This document shows positions 1 to 8,168 of a stretch of DNA of 64,000 nucleotides, in pieces. The DNA is from Arcticimaribacter sp002477625. GTDB taxonomy: Bacteria > Bacteroidota > Bacteroidia > Flavobacteriales > Flavobacteriaceae. The notes under the pieces were generated by a model that made no database searches, was not told the DNA's origin, and worked only from the letters and a program-made list of their open reading frames with translations. The stretch lies in contig OX044358.1 of assembly GCA_943846665.1 (NCBI GenBank), forward strand, positions 1,054,001 to 1,118,000, in the 5' to 3' direction. The position numbers were made by a program, and so were the translations under genes. Position 1 is the stretch's first letter, and the number at the start of each line of letters is the position of its first letter.

Positions 1-1066
1 CTGCTGTTACAGAACTATTACCAGTCACAGTAACTAATGAGTTTGCTTTGAAAACAGATAAAGGTGCATACACGTCTAAAGTTCCAGTTGCAGTAGTTAA
101 ACCTATATCTATTGTTGCAGTTGCTAATGCCGTAATGTCAATATTTCCATTAGCAGCAGTTCCTGCAGCGTCAATGTCAGTTGCTTTGGCAGCAACTAAA
201 GTTGTCCACCCAGCTGTACCTAAGTTGATTACGCCAGCATTAGGGAAAGTCAATAAACCAGCCCCACCTCCGTGATTTACAGTACCTGTGATATTAACAT
301 TTAATAAATTTATAGATGTAGCAGTTGCAGCGTCAGATGGATCCATAATAAGATTTCCTCCTACAGAAGAAAGTTGTGAATAATCGAATGCTTGAGCAAC
401 ACCACCGTGGTCAGCATTCAAGTCTCCGGTAACAGTTCTCAACGCAGCGTCATCCATATCTGAACCTGTAACTATGTAATCTCCATCAACAAATGCAAGA
501 TGTGTTAATGTTATAGGAGTTGCAGAAGTAATATCTACATAATTTAAAACAGTTGCAAGTTTTGCAGCTATCAAGTTAGCTTCTGTAGTTTCAGTAGCAG
601 TTAATAAAGTTGTATCAATACGAACCCACCCGTTAATTATAACGTTAGGGTCATCTTCAGAATGATTTATTAATGTTCCGACATATTCTAGTGTTGCAGA
701 ATTATTAATAGTTATGTTTTGATTGATTACAGCGTCAGCTTCTAATAATGTGTTTACTTTTTCTTGTAGACCGTTTAGTAGTTCAACAACATTACCTAAA
801 TCTTCCGAATCAGCAACAGTAGTCAATAAATCTTCAAGAGTTTGAATGTCAGCTTCAATTCCAGTAAGATCAGTATCAATTGTAGTTTTAATTGCGTTAA
901 CAACACCAGAAAGTGTTGCAAGATCAGTCTGAACCTGAGTCAAACCTGCAACGTCAGTAGACAATGTGTTGACAAGACCAGTAAGCTCTGCAAACTGATC
1001 GTCATAATTTTGACAGCTAACAATCGTTAGAGCAACCGCCAAAAGACTTAATAAACCTTTTTTCAT
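1..1066 (-). CDS. Coiled-coil surface lipoprotein, 3' end outside window
   Basis: The frame is open from an ATG at 1066 to the left edge of the window (355 codons seen, no stop), so the C-terminus is missing. It starts with a lipoprotein signal, MKKGLLSLLAVALTIVSC, with the acylated Cys at residue 18 followed by QNYDDQF. Residues about 25-115 are rich in heptad-like Leu/Val/Asp/Thr repeats (TLSTDVAGLTQVQTDLATL) and look like a coiled coil. The rest is Thr/Ala/Asn-rich and probably beta-structured. Similar abundant lipoproteins starting SCQNYDDQF occur in flavobacteria without a known function. A consensus promoter lies about 60 bases upstream. Export and lipidation are well supported; a structural or surface-layer role is only a guess. 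Confidence 0.8.
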   Translation of the reverse strand, partial: MKKGLLSLLAVALTIVSCQNYDDQFAELTGLVNTLSTDVAGLTQVQTDLATLSGVVNAIKTTIDTDLTGIEADIQTLEDLLTTVADSEDLGNVVELLNGLQEKVNTLLEADAVINQNITINNSATLEYVGTLINHSEDDPNVIINGWVRIDTTLLTATETTEANLIAAKLATVLNYVDITSATPITLTHLAFVDGDYIVTGSDMDDAALRTVTGDLNADHGGVAQAFDYSQLSSVGGNLIMDPSDAATATSINLLNVNITGTVNHGGGAGLLTFPNAGVINLGTAGWTTLVAAKATDIDAAGTAANGNIDITALATATIDIGLTTATGTLDVYAPLSVFKANSLVTVTGNSSVTA

Positions 1067-1126
1067 TTTGATAAAATTTAAATTAAAATTAATAATGCTT
1101 TTATTTTTTAGATTAACATTTGTTTG

Positions 1127-1155
1127 CAAATATAAATATATAATTGAACTTTCAA
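1127..1155 (-). promoter_or_regulatory. Bacteroidota-type promoter of the lipoprotein gene
   Basis: On the minus strand the -7 box TATATTTG lies at 1134-1127, with a TTG (-33) at 1155-1153 and an 18-base spacer. This matches the TTG / TAnnTTTG consensus of the Bacteroidota primary sigma factor. The predicted 5' leader is about 55 bases and AT-rich. Confidence 0.7.
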
Positions 1156-1255
1156 ATAGTTTTTGAAAAAAAATAAATAATTTATTTGGGCATAAATCCT
1201 GTAAACAATAGGATTGAAATAAATAGTGAAGTATATCTTTTAATTCTAGCGAATG

Positions 1256-1281
1256 AAAAACCTCCGCTTTTGGCGGAGGTT
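1256..1281 (-). terminator. Intrinsic terminator after the S13 peptidase gene
   Basis: Stem CCTCCGC (1261-1267) pairs with GCGGAGG (1273-1279), extended by AA/TT. Read on the minus strand it is followed by a T run (the A's at 1256-1260). It lies about 125 bases after the stop of the minus-strand peptidase gene and before the promoter of the lipoprotein gene. The remainder of 1067-1405 shows no gene. Confidence 0.75.
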
Positions 1282-1405
1282 AAAAAGATTTTAAAGCTTC
1301 TAAAGAAAAGCCCCTAACGATAGATGCAAACTTAAAATAAAATACAAGTCTACGGTCATGGAACGCTTTAGAGTTATCAACAACGGCTGTTCATTACCCA
1401 GCCTC

Positions 1406-2701
1406 TTATCGAAGCTTCTTGTGTAAAACAGATAGCTGGAGTCCGACTGCTTCTTGTATTGCTTTTTTGTCACCCGTATAATTGTTGACCGAAATTACAA
1501 AGCTGAAAGGTTTTTTGGTGTCTGTAAAAATGTAGCCCGCCAAAACATGATTATTCCTGAGATTCCCCGATTTGGCATATACAAACTTTAGGTTGTGCTG
1601 AGGTGCATAAGGAGTCAGGGTTCCTTCTGAATTAGCTTGTGGGAATAAAGTTTTAATGTCCCTGCTTCCAATCATTTCATAAATCGTACCTAAAGTTTCT
1701 TGCAGACCCCTGGGACTTGCAAGGTTGTATCGCGACAAACCCGAACCATCTACTTGCTGGAATTGGGGCTTTAGGGTTTTGTTTCGTTGATACAACAGCA
1801 ACAAGCCTTGTTGCGTATTCAACTCCCACTGTGAAGTTCCGCAAAGCATCAATACGAGCGATTCGGCAACAAGGTTGTCGCTGTCGTGAAGCAATGCTTT
1901 GTAGAGCAGAGTTTTTGTAGTCGTAAGCGTTTTATACCCATCCAAAGAAACTTCTTGTTTGTATCCTTTATATATAGGTGTTGTAATTGCATCTTGCATC
2001 AACTGAACGAAAAGGGAGTCTGAGGGGGTAAAAGGTAGGGAAAGCGTATCTGCTTTTGTACGGCTCAACTGGTGAATCTGGTCATCAACCAATAATTCAT
2101 AGTATTCTTGTTTTTGGGTGTAAGGGATTCTTTGCTCAAAACCTGGCGGACTAAACCGAAGACGATCTGATTCTGGACTAGAACTGATTTGAACTAGATT
2201 TCCATGAAAAGGAAAACTGGATTTTTTTGCTGAGAAAGCATAGGACACATCATCCCATGCCCAACCAGAGCCTAGGGCAGGGGAGGTCATCGGTCTCGGA
2301 AGGTAAAACAACGAATCTTTTTGTTTCTTTAAAAAAGTAAGAACGTCATCGTTTGCACGACTTGGATATCCTAGAAGCGGATAGCCAGTAGACCAAAAAT
2401 AAAAACGCCCATCTTGTTTTTTGTAATGAAGTGCGGGCAGTGAAAAACCAAAGGTTTGAAGAGCCCCTAAAAAAGGCACTAATTTTATAGTGGAAGCGGG
2501 GAGTATCTTTTTGTCAGACTGAAGTGAGACAACTTCTTTTTTTTGCTCCAAATCAAAAATACTAACAGAAACCTGGGCGCCTTGAAAAACCGCTTCTTTA
2601 GCGATGGAACGATTGAGTTGACGTTCTAGTCTTTTTTGGGCATGCAAAAAACTAAACCAAAACAGCAAACTAAAAAAACACAAATACCTTTTCACGTACA
2701 T
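1406..2701 (-). CDS. D-alanyl-D-alanine carboxypeptidase/endopeptidase, peptidase S13 (PBP4/DacB type)
   Basis: Peptidase family S13 removes the terminal D-Ala or cleaves peptide crosslinks of peptidoglycan in the periplasm. The N-terminus is a Sec signal ending FLHAQ (residues about 5-22). The three penicillin-binding motifs are visible: PASTIKL with Ser70/Lys73, DGSGLSRYN around residues 318-326, and KSG at 377-379 in place of KTG. At 431 residues it is a compact member of the family. The gene stands alone, with a terminator downstream and a recombinase fossil just upstream of its start on the other strand. Family assignment is firm; which activity dominates in the cell cannot be told from sequence. 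Confidence 0.88.
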   Translation of the reverse strand: MYVKRYLCFFSLLFWFSFLHAQKRLERQLNRSIAKEAVFQGAQVSVSIFDLEQKKEVVSLQSDKKILPASTIKLVPFLGALQTFGFSLPALHYKKQDGRFYFWSTGYPLLGYPSRANDDVLTFLKKQKDSLFYLPRPMTSPALGSGWAWDDVSYAFSAKKSSFPFHGNLVQISSSPESDRLRFSPPGFEQRIPYTQKQEYYELLVDDQIHQLSRTKADTLSLPFTPSDSLFVQLMQDAITTPIYKGYKQEVSLDGYKTLTTTKTLLYKALLHDSDNLVAESLVLMLCGTSQWELNTQQGLLLLYQRNKTLKPQFQQVDGSGLSRYNLASPRGLQETLGTIYEMIGSRDIKTLFPQANSEGTLTPYAPQHNLKFVYAKSGNLRNNHVLAGYIFTDTKKPFSFVISVNNYTGDKKAIQEAVGLQLSVLHKKLR

Positions 2702-2730
2702 AAAGATACAGCAACTTTAATAATTGGTAA

Positions 2731-2938
2731 AGCTTGATATTGAAACAAAGGCGCTTGACTCATGATTTGAGACGATCCTTTGCCACCAATTTTTTTTGGT
2801 AAAATACCTACATCCATACTGATGAACATGACCGGGCATTCACGTGAAACAACCTTTATGAGTTATATCGGAAAAGATCAGAACCGAGATCGGTATGCTG
2901 ATGAATTTATGCAAGTAATGAGTGTGATGGAAATGTAA
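2731..2938 (+). pseudogene. Tyrosine recombinase (integrase) C-terminal fossil, frameshifted
   Basis: From 2758 one frame reads THDLRRSFATNF, the box II H-x-x-R region of tyrosine recombinases. After the run of eight T's (2790-2797) the +1-shifted frame continues FGKIPTSILMNMTGHSR and then TTFMSYIGKDQNRD, ending with a stop at 2936-2938. TGHS is the box with the third catalytic His and SYIG contains the nucleophilic Tyr. Removing one T restores a continuous catalytic C-terminus. The N-terminal domain and first Arg box are absent and the upstream end runs into the start of the S13 gene. This is a dead remnant of an integrase, probably from a lost integrative element. Confidence 0.85.
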
Positions 2939-2941
2939 AAT

Positions 2942-3355
2942 TTAGTCCATACGCTTCCAGCGCTGTGTTCTCCCAATAAAAGAAAAGCCTATGAAACCGC
3001 GAACATTTAATTCTGAATCACCCTCCAAGGTCAGCGTACATTGGTATTCTTTACCGTTTGCAGGGTCTAAAATTGTTCCACCAGTCCATTGTTCCTCATC
3101 CCGTGTTAACCCTTTAAGGATTATAAGCCCTTCAATGGGTTGATTTAGTTCAGATCCCGTACAGTTGGTACAAAGTTGGTCTTGGTCTTCCTCGAGTAAT
3201 AAGGTTTCTATGCGGCCGTAGAGCGTATCGTTTTCTATATACAGCTTGATAATGGACTTCTCGACGCCGGTTTCATCGTCGATGGTAACCCAATTACCCT
3301 CAAAATCGGGAGTTTGTATGAACAAAGAAAGGAACAGGAAATAGGTAGCTAGCAT
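2942..3355 (-). CDS. DUF2147 family exported protein
   Basis: The 137-residue product has a short signal (MLATYFLFLSLFIQT), then a DUF2147-like beta-barrel. Typical elements are FEGNWVTIDDETG near residues 18-30, the alternating IIKLYIENDTLYGRIE, a Cys pair CTNC (residues about 62-65), and the closing FIGRTQRWKR. In this family the Gly-x-Trp start and the WKR/WYR end are conserved. No enzymatic function is known. The stop is 3 bases from the end of the integrase fossil on the opposite strand. Confidence 0.8.
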   Translation of the reverse strand: MLATYFLFLSLFIQTPDFEGNWVTIDDETGVEKSIIKLYIENDTLYGRIETLLLEEDQDQLCTNCTGSELNQPIEGLIILKGLTRDEEQWTGGTILDPANGKEYQCTLTLEGDSELNVRGFIGFSFIGRTQRWKRMD

Positions 3356-3434
3356 CTTTTTTCTTTAAAAGTAAACGATTTTATTCAATTCGGTTTTACG
3401 TATCTTGGCTAAACAGTTCTAATTAAATAATAAA

Positions 3435-3596
3435 ATGGTTTTAAAAATTTTAAAAATTATCCCTCTAATCCTGGGGATCGTTTGCTTTGCGGAAGTAGGT
3501 TACTTGCACTTTATGCTGAGCTTTATAGACGTCCCCTACTTGGTTCTTGGAATCATACTCAGCAGTTTATCACTATTTTTACTTAGAAAAAAATAA
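3435..3596 (+). CDS. Small two-helix membrane protein (53 aa)
   Basis: ATG at 3435 opens a 53-codon frame starting MVLKILKIIPLILGIVCFAE and ending LLRKK. Two hydrophobic stretches (residues about 5-20 and 31-50) would form a membrane hairpin with basic ends facing the cytoplasm. It lies 18 bases before another small membrane protein on the same strand, so the two are likely co-transcribed. No family recognised. Confidence 0.55.
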   Translation: MVLKILKIIPLILGIVCFAEVGYLHFMLSFIDVPYLVLGIILSSLSLFLLRKK

Positions 3597-3614
3597 CCCC
3601 TAATACCAAAATCT

Positions 3615-3842
3615 ATGTATTTCAGTGAAAGCGAAGAATGGTTGGTTGTGCTTGCTGCATCTGTAATTATTATTGGATTATTAGTCAAAAGTTATCGCGA
3701 CTATAAATCAATGACAGCGGAGATGAACAAGAAAATTAAGCGCCAAAAAGACGATGAAGCCTACATAAAAAAACTAAAAAAAGTTGTGGATGAAAAAAAT
3801 GAAGAGCTTCAAAAAATGATTAAAAATCAGAAAAAAACCTAG
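3615..3842 (+). CDS. Small single-pass protein with cytoplasmic coiled coil (75 aa)
   Basis: The product has one membrane segment (residues about 8-25, LVVLAASVIIIGLLVK) followed by a highly charged Lys/Glu-rich tail from about 30 to 75, predicted coiled coil. It follows the 53-residue membrane protein by 18 bases. I do not recognise a family; such small bitopic proteins often act as membrane adaptors, but nothing here proves it. Confidence 0.6.
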   Translation: MYFSESEEWLVVLAASVIIIGLLVKSYRDYKSMTAEMNKKIKRQKDDEAYIKKLKKVVDEKNEELQKMIKNQKKT

Positions 3843-3863
3843 AAACGAAACCCATTCAAACTG

Positions 3864-3895
3864 TTGTTTATCGTTGAGAAAATAAGTTATATTTG
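3864..3895 (+). promoter_or_regulatory. Promoter of the pirin gene; decides its start codon
   Basis: TATATTTG at 3888-3895 with TTG at 3864-3866 (spacer 21). The in-frame GTG at 3895 overlaps the last base of the -7 box and would precede the transcript start, so translation must begin at the ATG 3931. Confidence 0.6.
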
Positions 3896-3930
3896 TGCCT
3901 ACAAATGTTAATCAACACCAGACCCTTCAT

Positions 3931-4644
3931 ATGAAAACTGTTTTTCATGCCGCAGCGACACGGGGCAACCAAAATCATGGATGGCTCAGTGCCAATCACT
4001 CCTTTAGCTTTGCTAATTATTATGATCCCAATCGAATTAACTTTGGGGCTTTGCGGGTACTAAATGATGACGATATAGCAGCAGGAAAGGGCTTTGGGAC
4101 GCATCCGCACAACAATATGGAAATTATAACCCTCCCGTTAAAAGGCGATCTAGAGCACCAAGACAGTATGGGGCATTCTGAAGTAATTCAGGAGGGTGAT
4201 ATACAGGTTTTAAGCGCTGGAACTGGAATTGAGCACAGTGAGTATAACAAAAATAAAGATCGACCCATAAACCTGCTTCAATTATGGATTTTTCCAAACA
4301 AGCAGAACGTTAGCCCGCGCTATGATCAAAAATCTATTCGAGATTTGAAAAAGGAAAATGAATTTTATCAAATTTTATCTCCAAATCCAGAAGATGCTGG
4401 GGTTTGGATCCATCAAAACGCTTGGATGCATTTAGGGGATTTTACTGAACACAAAGAAGCGCATTATACCATAAAAGATAAAAAAAACGGTGTTTATGTC
4501 TTTATGCTCGAAGGCGAAGCTACCCTCGGCTCGCACAGCCTAAAAAAAAGAGACGCCCTGGGAATTTGGGAAACTGAAAGCCTGAGCATAATTGCACAAC
4601 CCAATTCAAGAATATTCTTGATTGAAGTTCCTATGAATTTTTAA
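3931..4644 (+). CDS. Pirin-family protein (quercetin 2,3-dioxygenase-like bicupin)
   Basis: Start ATG 3931 gives 237 residues and aligns with the usual pirin start (MKTV, NHGWLSANHSFSFANYY). The N-terminal cupin keeps the metal ligands: HPH (His58, His60) and GIEHSEYN (His102, Glu104). Pirins bind Fe and some act as quercetin 2,3-dioxygenase; others bind transcription factors. The C-terminal cupin (about residues 140-235) is the usual non-metal half. A 44-residue protein follows 9 bases later. The role is general redox or flavonoid-type chemistry at most; physiological substrate unknown. Confidence 0.88.
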   Translation: MKTVFHAAATRGNQNHGWLSANHSFSFANYYDPNRINFGALRVLNDDDIAAGKGFGTHPHNNMEIITLPLKGDLEHQDSMGHSEVIQEGDIQVLSAGTGIEHSEYNKNKDRPINLLQLWIFPNKQNVSPRYDQKSIRDLKKENEFYQILSPNPEDAGVWIHQNAWMHLGDFTEHKEAHYTIKDKKNGVYVFMLEGEATLGSHSLKKRDALGIWETESLSIIAQPNSRIFLIEVPMNF

Positions 4645-4653
4645 CCTTATAAA

Positions 4654-4788
4654 ATGAATACAGAAATTACTGCTGCTGCACTACTAGAAAAGTTGGTTAA
4701 AAAAATTGAAACAAATGATGTAAAGGATTCCGTCCACAAAATAAAACTCATGACTGCTCGAGACGTAATCCGAGAATTAATTCGATGA
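4654..4788 (+). CDS. Small helical protein downstream of pirin (44 aa)
   Basis: ATG 4654 to TGA 4786-4788, 44 codons; product MNTEITAAALLEKLVKKIET continuing to ...RDVIRELIR. It is hydrophilic and likely all-helical. It lies 9 bases downstream of the pirin gene, suggesting one transcript. No family recognised; whether it is translated is uncertain. Confidence 0.45.
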   Translation: MNTEITAAALLEKLVKKIETNDVKDSVHKIKLMTARDVIRELIR

Positions 4789-4899
4789 TTTAAACGGAAT
4801 TAAAACCATACACTCAAACAATAAATCTTTAACAATGGCGCCCTGATTTTCAGAAATTGAATTACATTTGAAGTAACACGCATTCAATTTCAGATACTT

Positions 4900-5468
4900 A
4901 TGTCATTCAAGCCCCAACTTGCTGCATTCTTATTAAGTGGCCTTATACTATACAGTCAAGAAATTCCACCCATACAAAAGTATAGGTCTCAAGAAACTGG
5001 TTCCGGGAATCAAAACTGGATGATAAGCCAGGGACTGGAACTTGGCCAGCAATTTGGATGTTAGGAGCTAACATTAATACGGTTGGATGGCCCGCCTGCA
5101 GAGAAATCGATATTATGGAGCAAAAAGGTTTGGATAAAAATACAATCTCAGCAGCATTACATAACCTATCAAGCTCAGGAAATACTGAGAAAACCAAAGA
5201 AACTTCAGTTACTGGATCGACAACAGGTTTTCATGTATATGCAGTAAACTGGACCGCAGAAAAGATTGAATTCTCGATAGATGGTGTGGTGTTCTATACC
5301 TATAATACTACAGTGAAGACAAATGAAAACTTGCCTTATAATGCATCTCCGTTTATAATACTAAACCTGGTTATGGGTGGCAGTTTAGAAGGAGATATTC
5401 CTGCTGACTTTACAGAAAGTAAAATGGAGATAGACTATGTTCGAATATACCGTCAAAAAACATCCTAG
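4900..5468 (+). pseudogene. Decayed GH16 beta-glucanase (laminarinase-like)
   Basis: An ATG at 4900 starts a signal-like MSFKPQLAAFLLSGLILYSQ, but that frame stops at 5062-5064. A second frame (open from 4986) carries GTGTWPAIWMLGAN and the GH16 catalytic box EIDIME, and runs to the stop at 5466-5468 with normal family C-terminal residues (LVMGGSLEGD, MEIDYVRIYRQ). The first half of the catalytic domain (the WSDEF...NNE/YT region seen in the intact copies at 8169 and 9050) is missing, about 100 residues. A deletion plus frameshift in a once-secreted GH16 is the simplest reading. The conserved second half suggests recent decay or retained expression of a fragment. Confidence 0.8.
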
Positions 5469-5704
5469 ATTCTTGAAAAAAATTATTATTATATATGTAT
5501 CTTTAAGCTTTATTAATAAGCCCGAAAAATCAAATGAAAACAGTTGATTGTGTGGGTTAAAATTAAAAAATAACAATCCCTAACTGAAACGTTGTTGGGG
5601 TTTTTATATGTCAGACAACTATTATAAGAGGAGTCTTTGTGAGTAGAAAATTATAGGAATATACAAGGTGAATTCACCAATAAAATAATTAAACTAAAAA
5701 TACC

Positions 5705-7981
5705 ATGTTAAAAAATCATTGCTTCTACATTTTACTCTGTATCGGCCTTCTAGGAAATGCTCAACAAGACGCAAATCAAACGATCGAAACTAAAGTTGAA
5801 ACACTTTTGGCAAAAATGACCTTGAAAGAAAAGATTGGTCAAATGAATCAATACAACGGTTTTTGGAATGTCACAGGGCCAGTACCTGAGGGTGGCGATG
5901 CGGAAGCAAAATACAATCACCTAGCGAAGGGATATGTTGGTTCAATGCTGAACGTACGGGGCGTAAAAGAAGTGCGTGAAGTACAAAAAGTTGCCGTTGA
6001 AAAATCAAGATTAGGAATTCCTTTAATTATTGGATTTGATTTAATTCACGGATATAAAACCATTAGTCCTATTCCCTTAGCAGAATCTGCAAGTTGGGAT
6101 TTAGAGGCCATTAAATATTCTGCAGCAATTGGAGCCAAAGAGGCTGCTGCCGCTGGAATCAATTGGACTTTTGCCCCTATGGTAGACATAACACGTGATG
6201 CCCGATGGGGAAGAGTTATGGAAGGTGCAGGAGAAGATCCCTATTTAGGCAGTAAAATAGCTGCTGCTCGTGTACAAGGTTTTCAAGGAGAAGATTTAAC
6301 ATCACCCCATACCGTTGCTGCATGCGCAAAGCACTTTGCTGCATACGGATTTGCAGAAGGTGGTCGTGATTACAATACGGTTGACATCGGGCTGAATACG
6401 CTCCACAACATTGTATTGCCTCCCTTTAAAGCGGCTGTAGATGCTGGCGTAAAAACCTTTATGAATTCGTTTAACGACCTCAATGGAATACCTGCAACTG
6501 CTGATGCATATTTACAAAGAGATCTTTTAAAAGGTGCTTGGGGCTTTGACGGTTTTGTGGTATCTGACTGGGGTTCTTTGAGAGAAATGATGGATCACGG
6601 ATATGCTAAAGACAGAAAACATGCAGGCGAATTGGCATTAAATGGTGGATCTGATATGGATATGGAATCCTATATCTACTTCGAAGAATTAGAAGGTTTA
6701 CTCAAAGAAAAAAAGGTAACGCTAGCACAAATTGATGATGCCGTAAAAAGAATTTTACGCGTAAAATATGAATTGGGATTATTTGATGATCCTTACCGCT
6801 ACTTGGATGAGAAAAGAGAACAAGAAGTTACAGGATCACAAGAGATTTTAGATGGTGTTTTAGACATGGCTAAAAAGTCTATTGTCCTCTTAAAAAATGA
6901 AAAACAAACACTTCCTCTAAAGAAAAAAGGACAGCGAATTGCATTAATTGGACCTCTAGCTGCTGACAAAAATAGCCCGTTGGGAAATTGGAGAATTGCA
7001 GGGGAAGACAACTCCGCAATCTCGGTTCTTGAAGGTTTGAATGCCTATAAAGGAAATAAAATTGTTCACCAACAAGGTGTGAAATTAGTAAATAAAATCC
7101 CAGCCGGCTTTCATGAAGAGGTGTCAATAAACACTACCGATAGAACCGGTTTTGAAGCCGCAAAAAAGGCAGCAGCTAATGCAGATGTAGTCTTAATGGT
7201 CTTAGGGGAATACGGTTTTCAGTCTGGAGAAGGGCGCAGTAGAGCTAATTTGGATTTACCCGGACTTCAACAAGAATTATTAGAGGAAGTTTATGCCATC
7301 AATCCCAACATTGTTTTGGTATTGATGAACGGGAGACCGTTGGTTTTGAATTGGGCAGCAGAACACCTTCCTGCTATTGTAGAAGCCTGGCACTTAGGTA
7401 CACAAAGCGGACACGCAATTGCACAAGTTCTTTACGGAGATTACAACCCTGGAGGAAAACTTCCAATGAGTTTCCCAAGAAGTGTTGGTCAAATGCCCCT
7501 TTATTATAACTACAAAAGCACAGGGCGTCCCGGTGCCGATGGAGAGGATCAAGGCAGTGTCTTTTGGTCGCACTATGGAGATGAGAAAAACAGCCCACTC
7601 TACCCCTTTGGGCATGGTTTAAGCTACACAGAGTTTAGTTACTCACCCATTGAGCTTAGTGCTTCAGAAATGACCCCTGAGGGCTCTGTCAATGCATCTG
7701 TACTCTTGACTAATACTGGGAAGGTAGAAGGAAAAGAAGTTGTTCAACTCTATATACAAGATCCATACGCTAGTGCCGTTCGTCCCGTACGAGAATTAAA
7801 AGGTTTTGAATTGGTCTCTCTTAAGCCTGGAGAATCCAAACGCATTGATTTTACGATTGACGAAAAGATGCTTCAATTTTATAGCGCAAATAATACCTGG
7901 GAGTCTGAAGCTGGTGACTTTAATATTTTTATTGGAACCGACTCCACAACTGAAAGAAAAGTTACTTTTGTTTTAAAGTAA
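5705..7981 (+). CDS. Exported beta-glucosidase, GH3 (BglX type)
   Basis: A 758-residue GH3 enzyme that removes glucose from the non-reducing end of beta-glucans or oligosaccharides. The Sec signal ends LLGNAQQ (about residue 20). The N-terminal TIM-barrel (about 30-370) includes GFDLIHGYKT, MVDITRDARWGR and the nucleophile region FVVSDWGS with Asp288. The alpha/beta sandwich (about 390-600) holds GEYGFQSGEGRSR, and a fibronectin-III-like domain (about 670-758) closes the protein. Location is probably periplasmic. It sits beside three GH16 genes, so beta-1,3/1,4-glucan (laminarin-like) oligosaccharides are the expected substrate. Confidence 0.93.
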   Translation: MLKNHCFYILLCIGLLGNAQQDANQTIETKVETLLAKMTLKEKIGQMNQYNGFWNVTGPVPEGGDAEAKYNHLAKGYVGSMLNVRGVKEVREVQKVAVEKSRLGIPLIIGFDLIHGYKTISPIPLAESASWDLEAIKYSAAIGAKEAAAAGINWTFAPMVDITRDARWGRVMEGAGEDPYLGSKIAAARVQGFQGEDLTSPHTVAACAKHFAAYGFAEGGRDYNTVDIGLNTLHNIVLPPFKAAVDAGVKTFMNSFNDLNGIPATADAYLQRDLLKGAWGFDGFVVSDWGSLREMMDHGYAKDRKHAGELALNGGSDMDMESYIYFEELEGLLKEKKVTLAQIDDAVKRILRVKYELGLFDDPYRYLDEKREQEVTGSQEILDGVLDMAKKSIVLLKNEKQTLPLKKKGQRIALIGPLAADKNSPLGNWRIAGEDNSAISVLEGLNAYKGNKIVHQQGVKLVNKIPAGFHEEVSINTTDRTGFEAAKKAAANADVVLMVLGEYGFQSGEGRSRANLDLPGLQQELLEEVYAINPNIVLVLMNGRPLVLNWAAEHLPAIVEAWHLGTQSGHAIAQVLYGDYNPGGKLPMSFPRSVGQMPLYYNYKSTGRPGADGEDQGSVFWSHYGDEKNSPLYPFGHGLSYTEFSYSPIELSASEMTPEGSVNASVLLTNTGKVEGKEVVQLYIQDPYASAVRPVRELKGFELVSLKPGESKRIDFTIDEKMLQFYSANNTWESEAGDFNIFIGTDSTTERKVTFVLK

Positions 7982-8005
7982 AAAAAAACGCTAATACAGC
8001 TGCAC

Positions 8006-8053
8006 AATTAATTGTCTTTTTTTCGAATAAAGATTGAGCAAAGACAATTAATT
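8006..8053. repeat. Perfect 14-bp inverted repeat between GH3 and GH16 genes
   Basis: AATTAATTGTCTTT (8006-8019) is repeated in perfect inverse as AAAGACAATTAATT (8040-8053), with a 20-base loop. It has no T run on the plus strand, so it is not a standard terminator. It could be an mRNA 3'-end stabiliser, a processing site or a protein-binding dyad. Confidence 0.6.
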
Positions 8054-8088
8054 AAACCCTGTATTTGTTGACAATAAACACAAGGAGC

Positions 8089-8110
8089 CTAACCTGCGTT
8101 AGTGTTTTTT
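8089..8110 (+). terminator. Weak candidate terminator before the GH16 lipoprotein gene
   Basis: CTAAC (8089-8093) pairs with GTTAG (8098-8102), followed by TGTTTTTT. The 5-bp stem is short, so termination is uncertain, but the position at the end of the GH3 transcript fits. Confidence 0.35.
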
Positions 8111-8168
8111 GTAACTCACCATTAATTAAAAATCTTGAAAGATTAGCTCTTCAGGGTATGTTTTATTT

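Noticed and set aside
1196..1214. Small hairpin ATCCT...AGGAT
   Set aside because: Only 5 bp, no T run, no neighbouring element; likely chance in AT-rich DNA.
3895..3930. Upstream GTG start for pirin
   Set aside because: The GTG overlaps the -7 promoter box; the ATG at 3931 matches the family start.
5574..5607. Possible terminator (CCC...GGGG followed by T's) after the GH16 pseudogene
   Set aside because: The stem is interrupted with few G-C pairs; not convincing as an intrinsic terminator.
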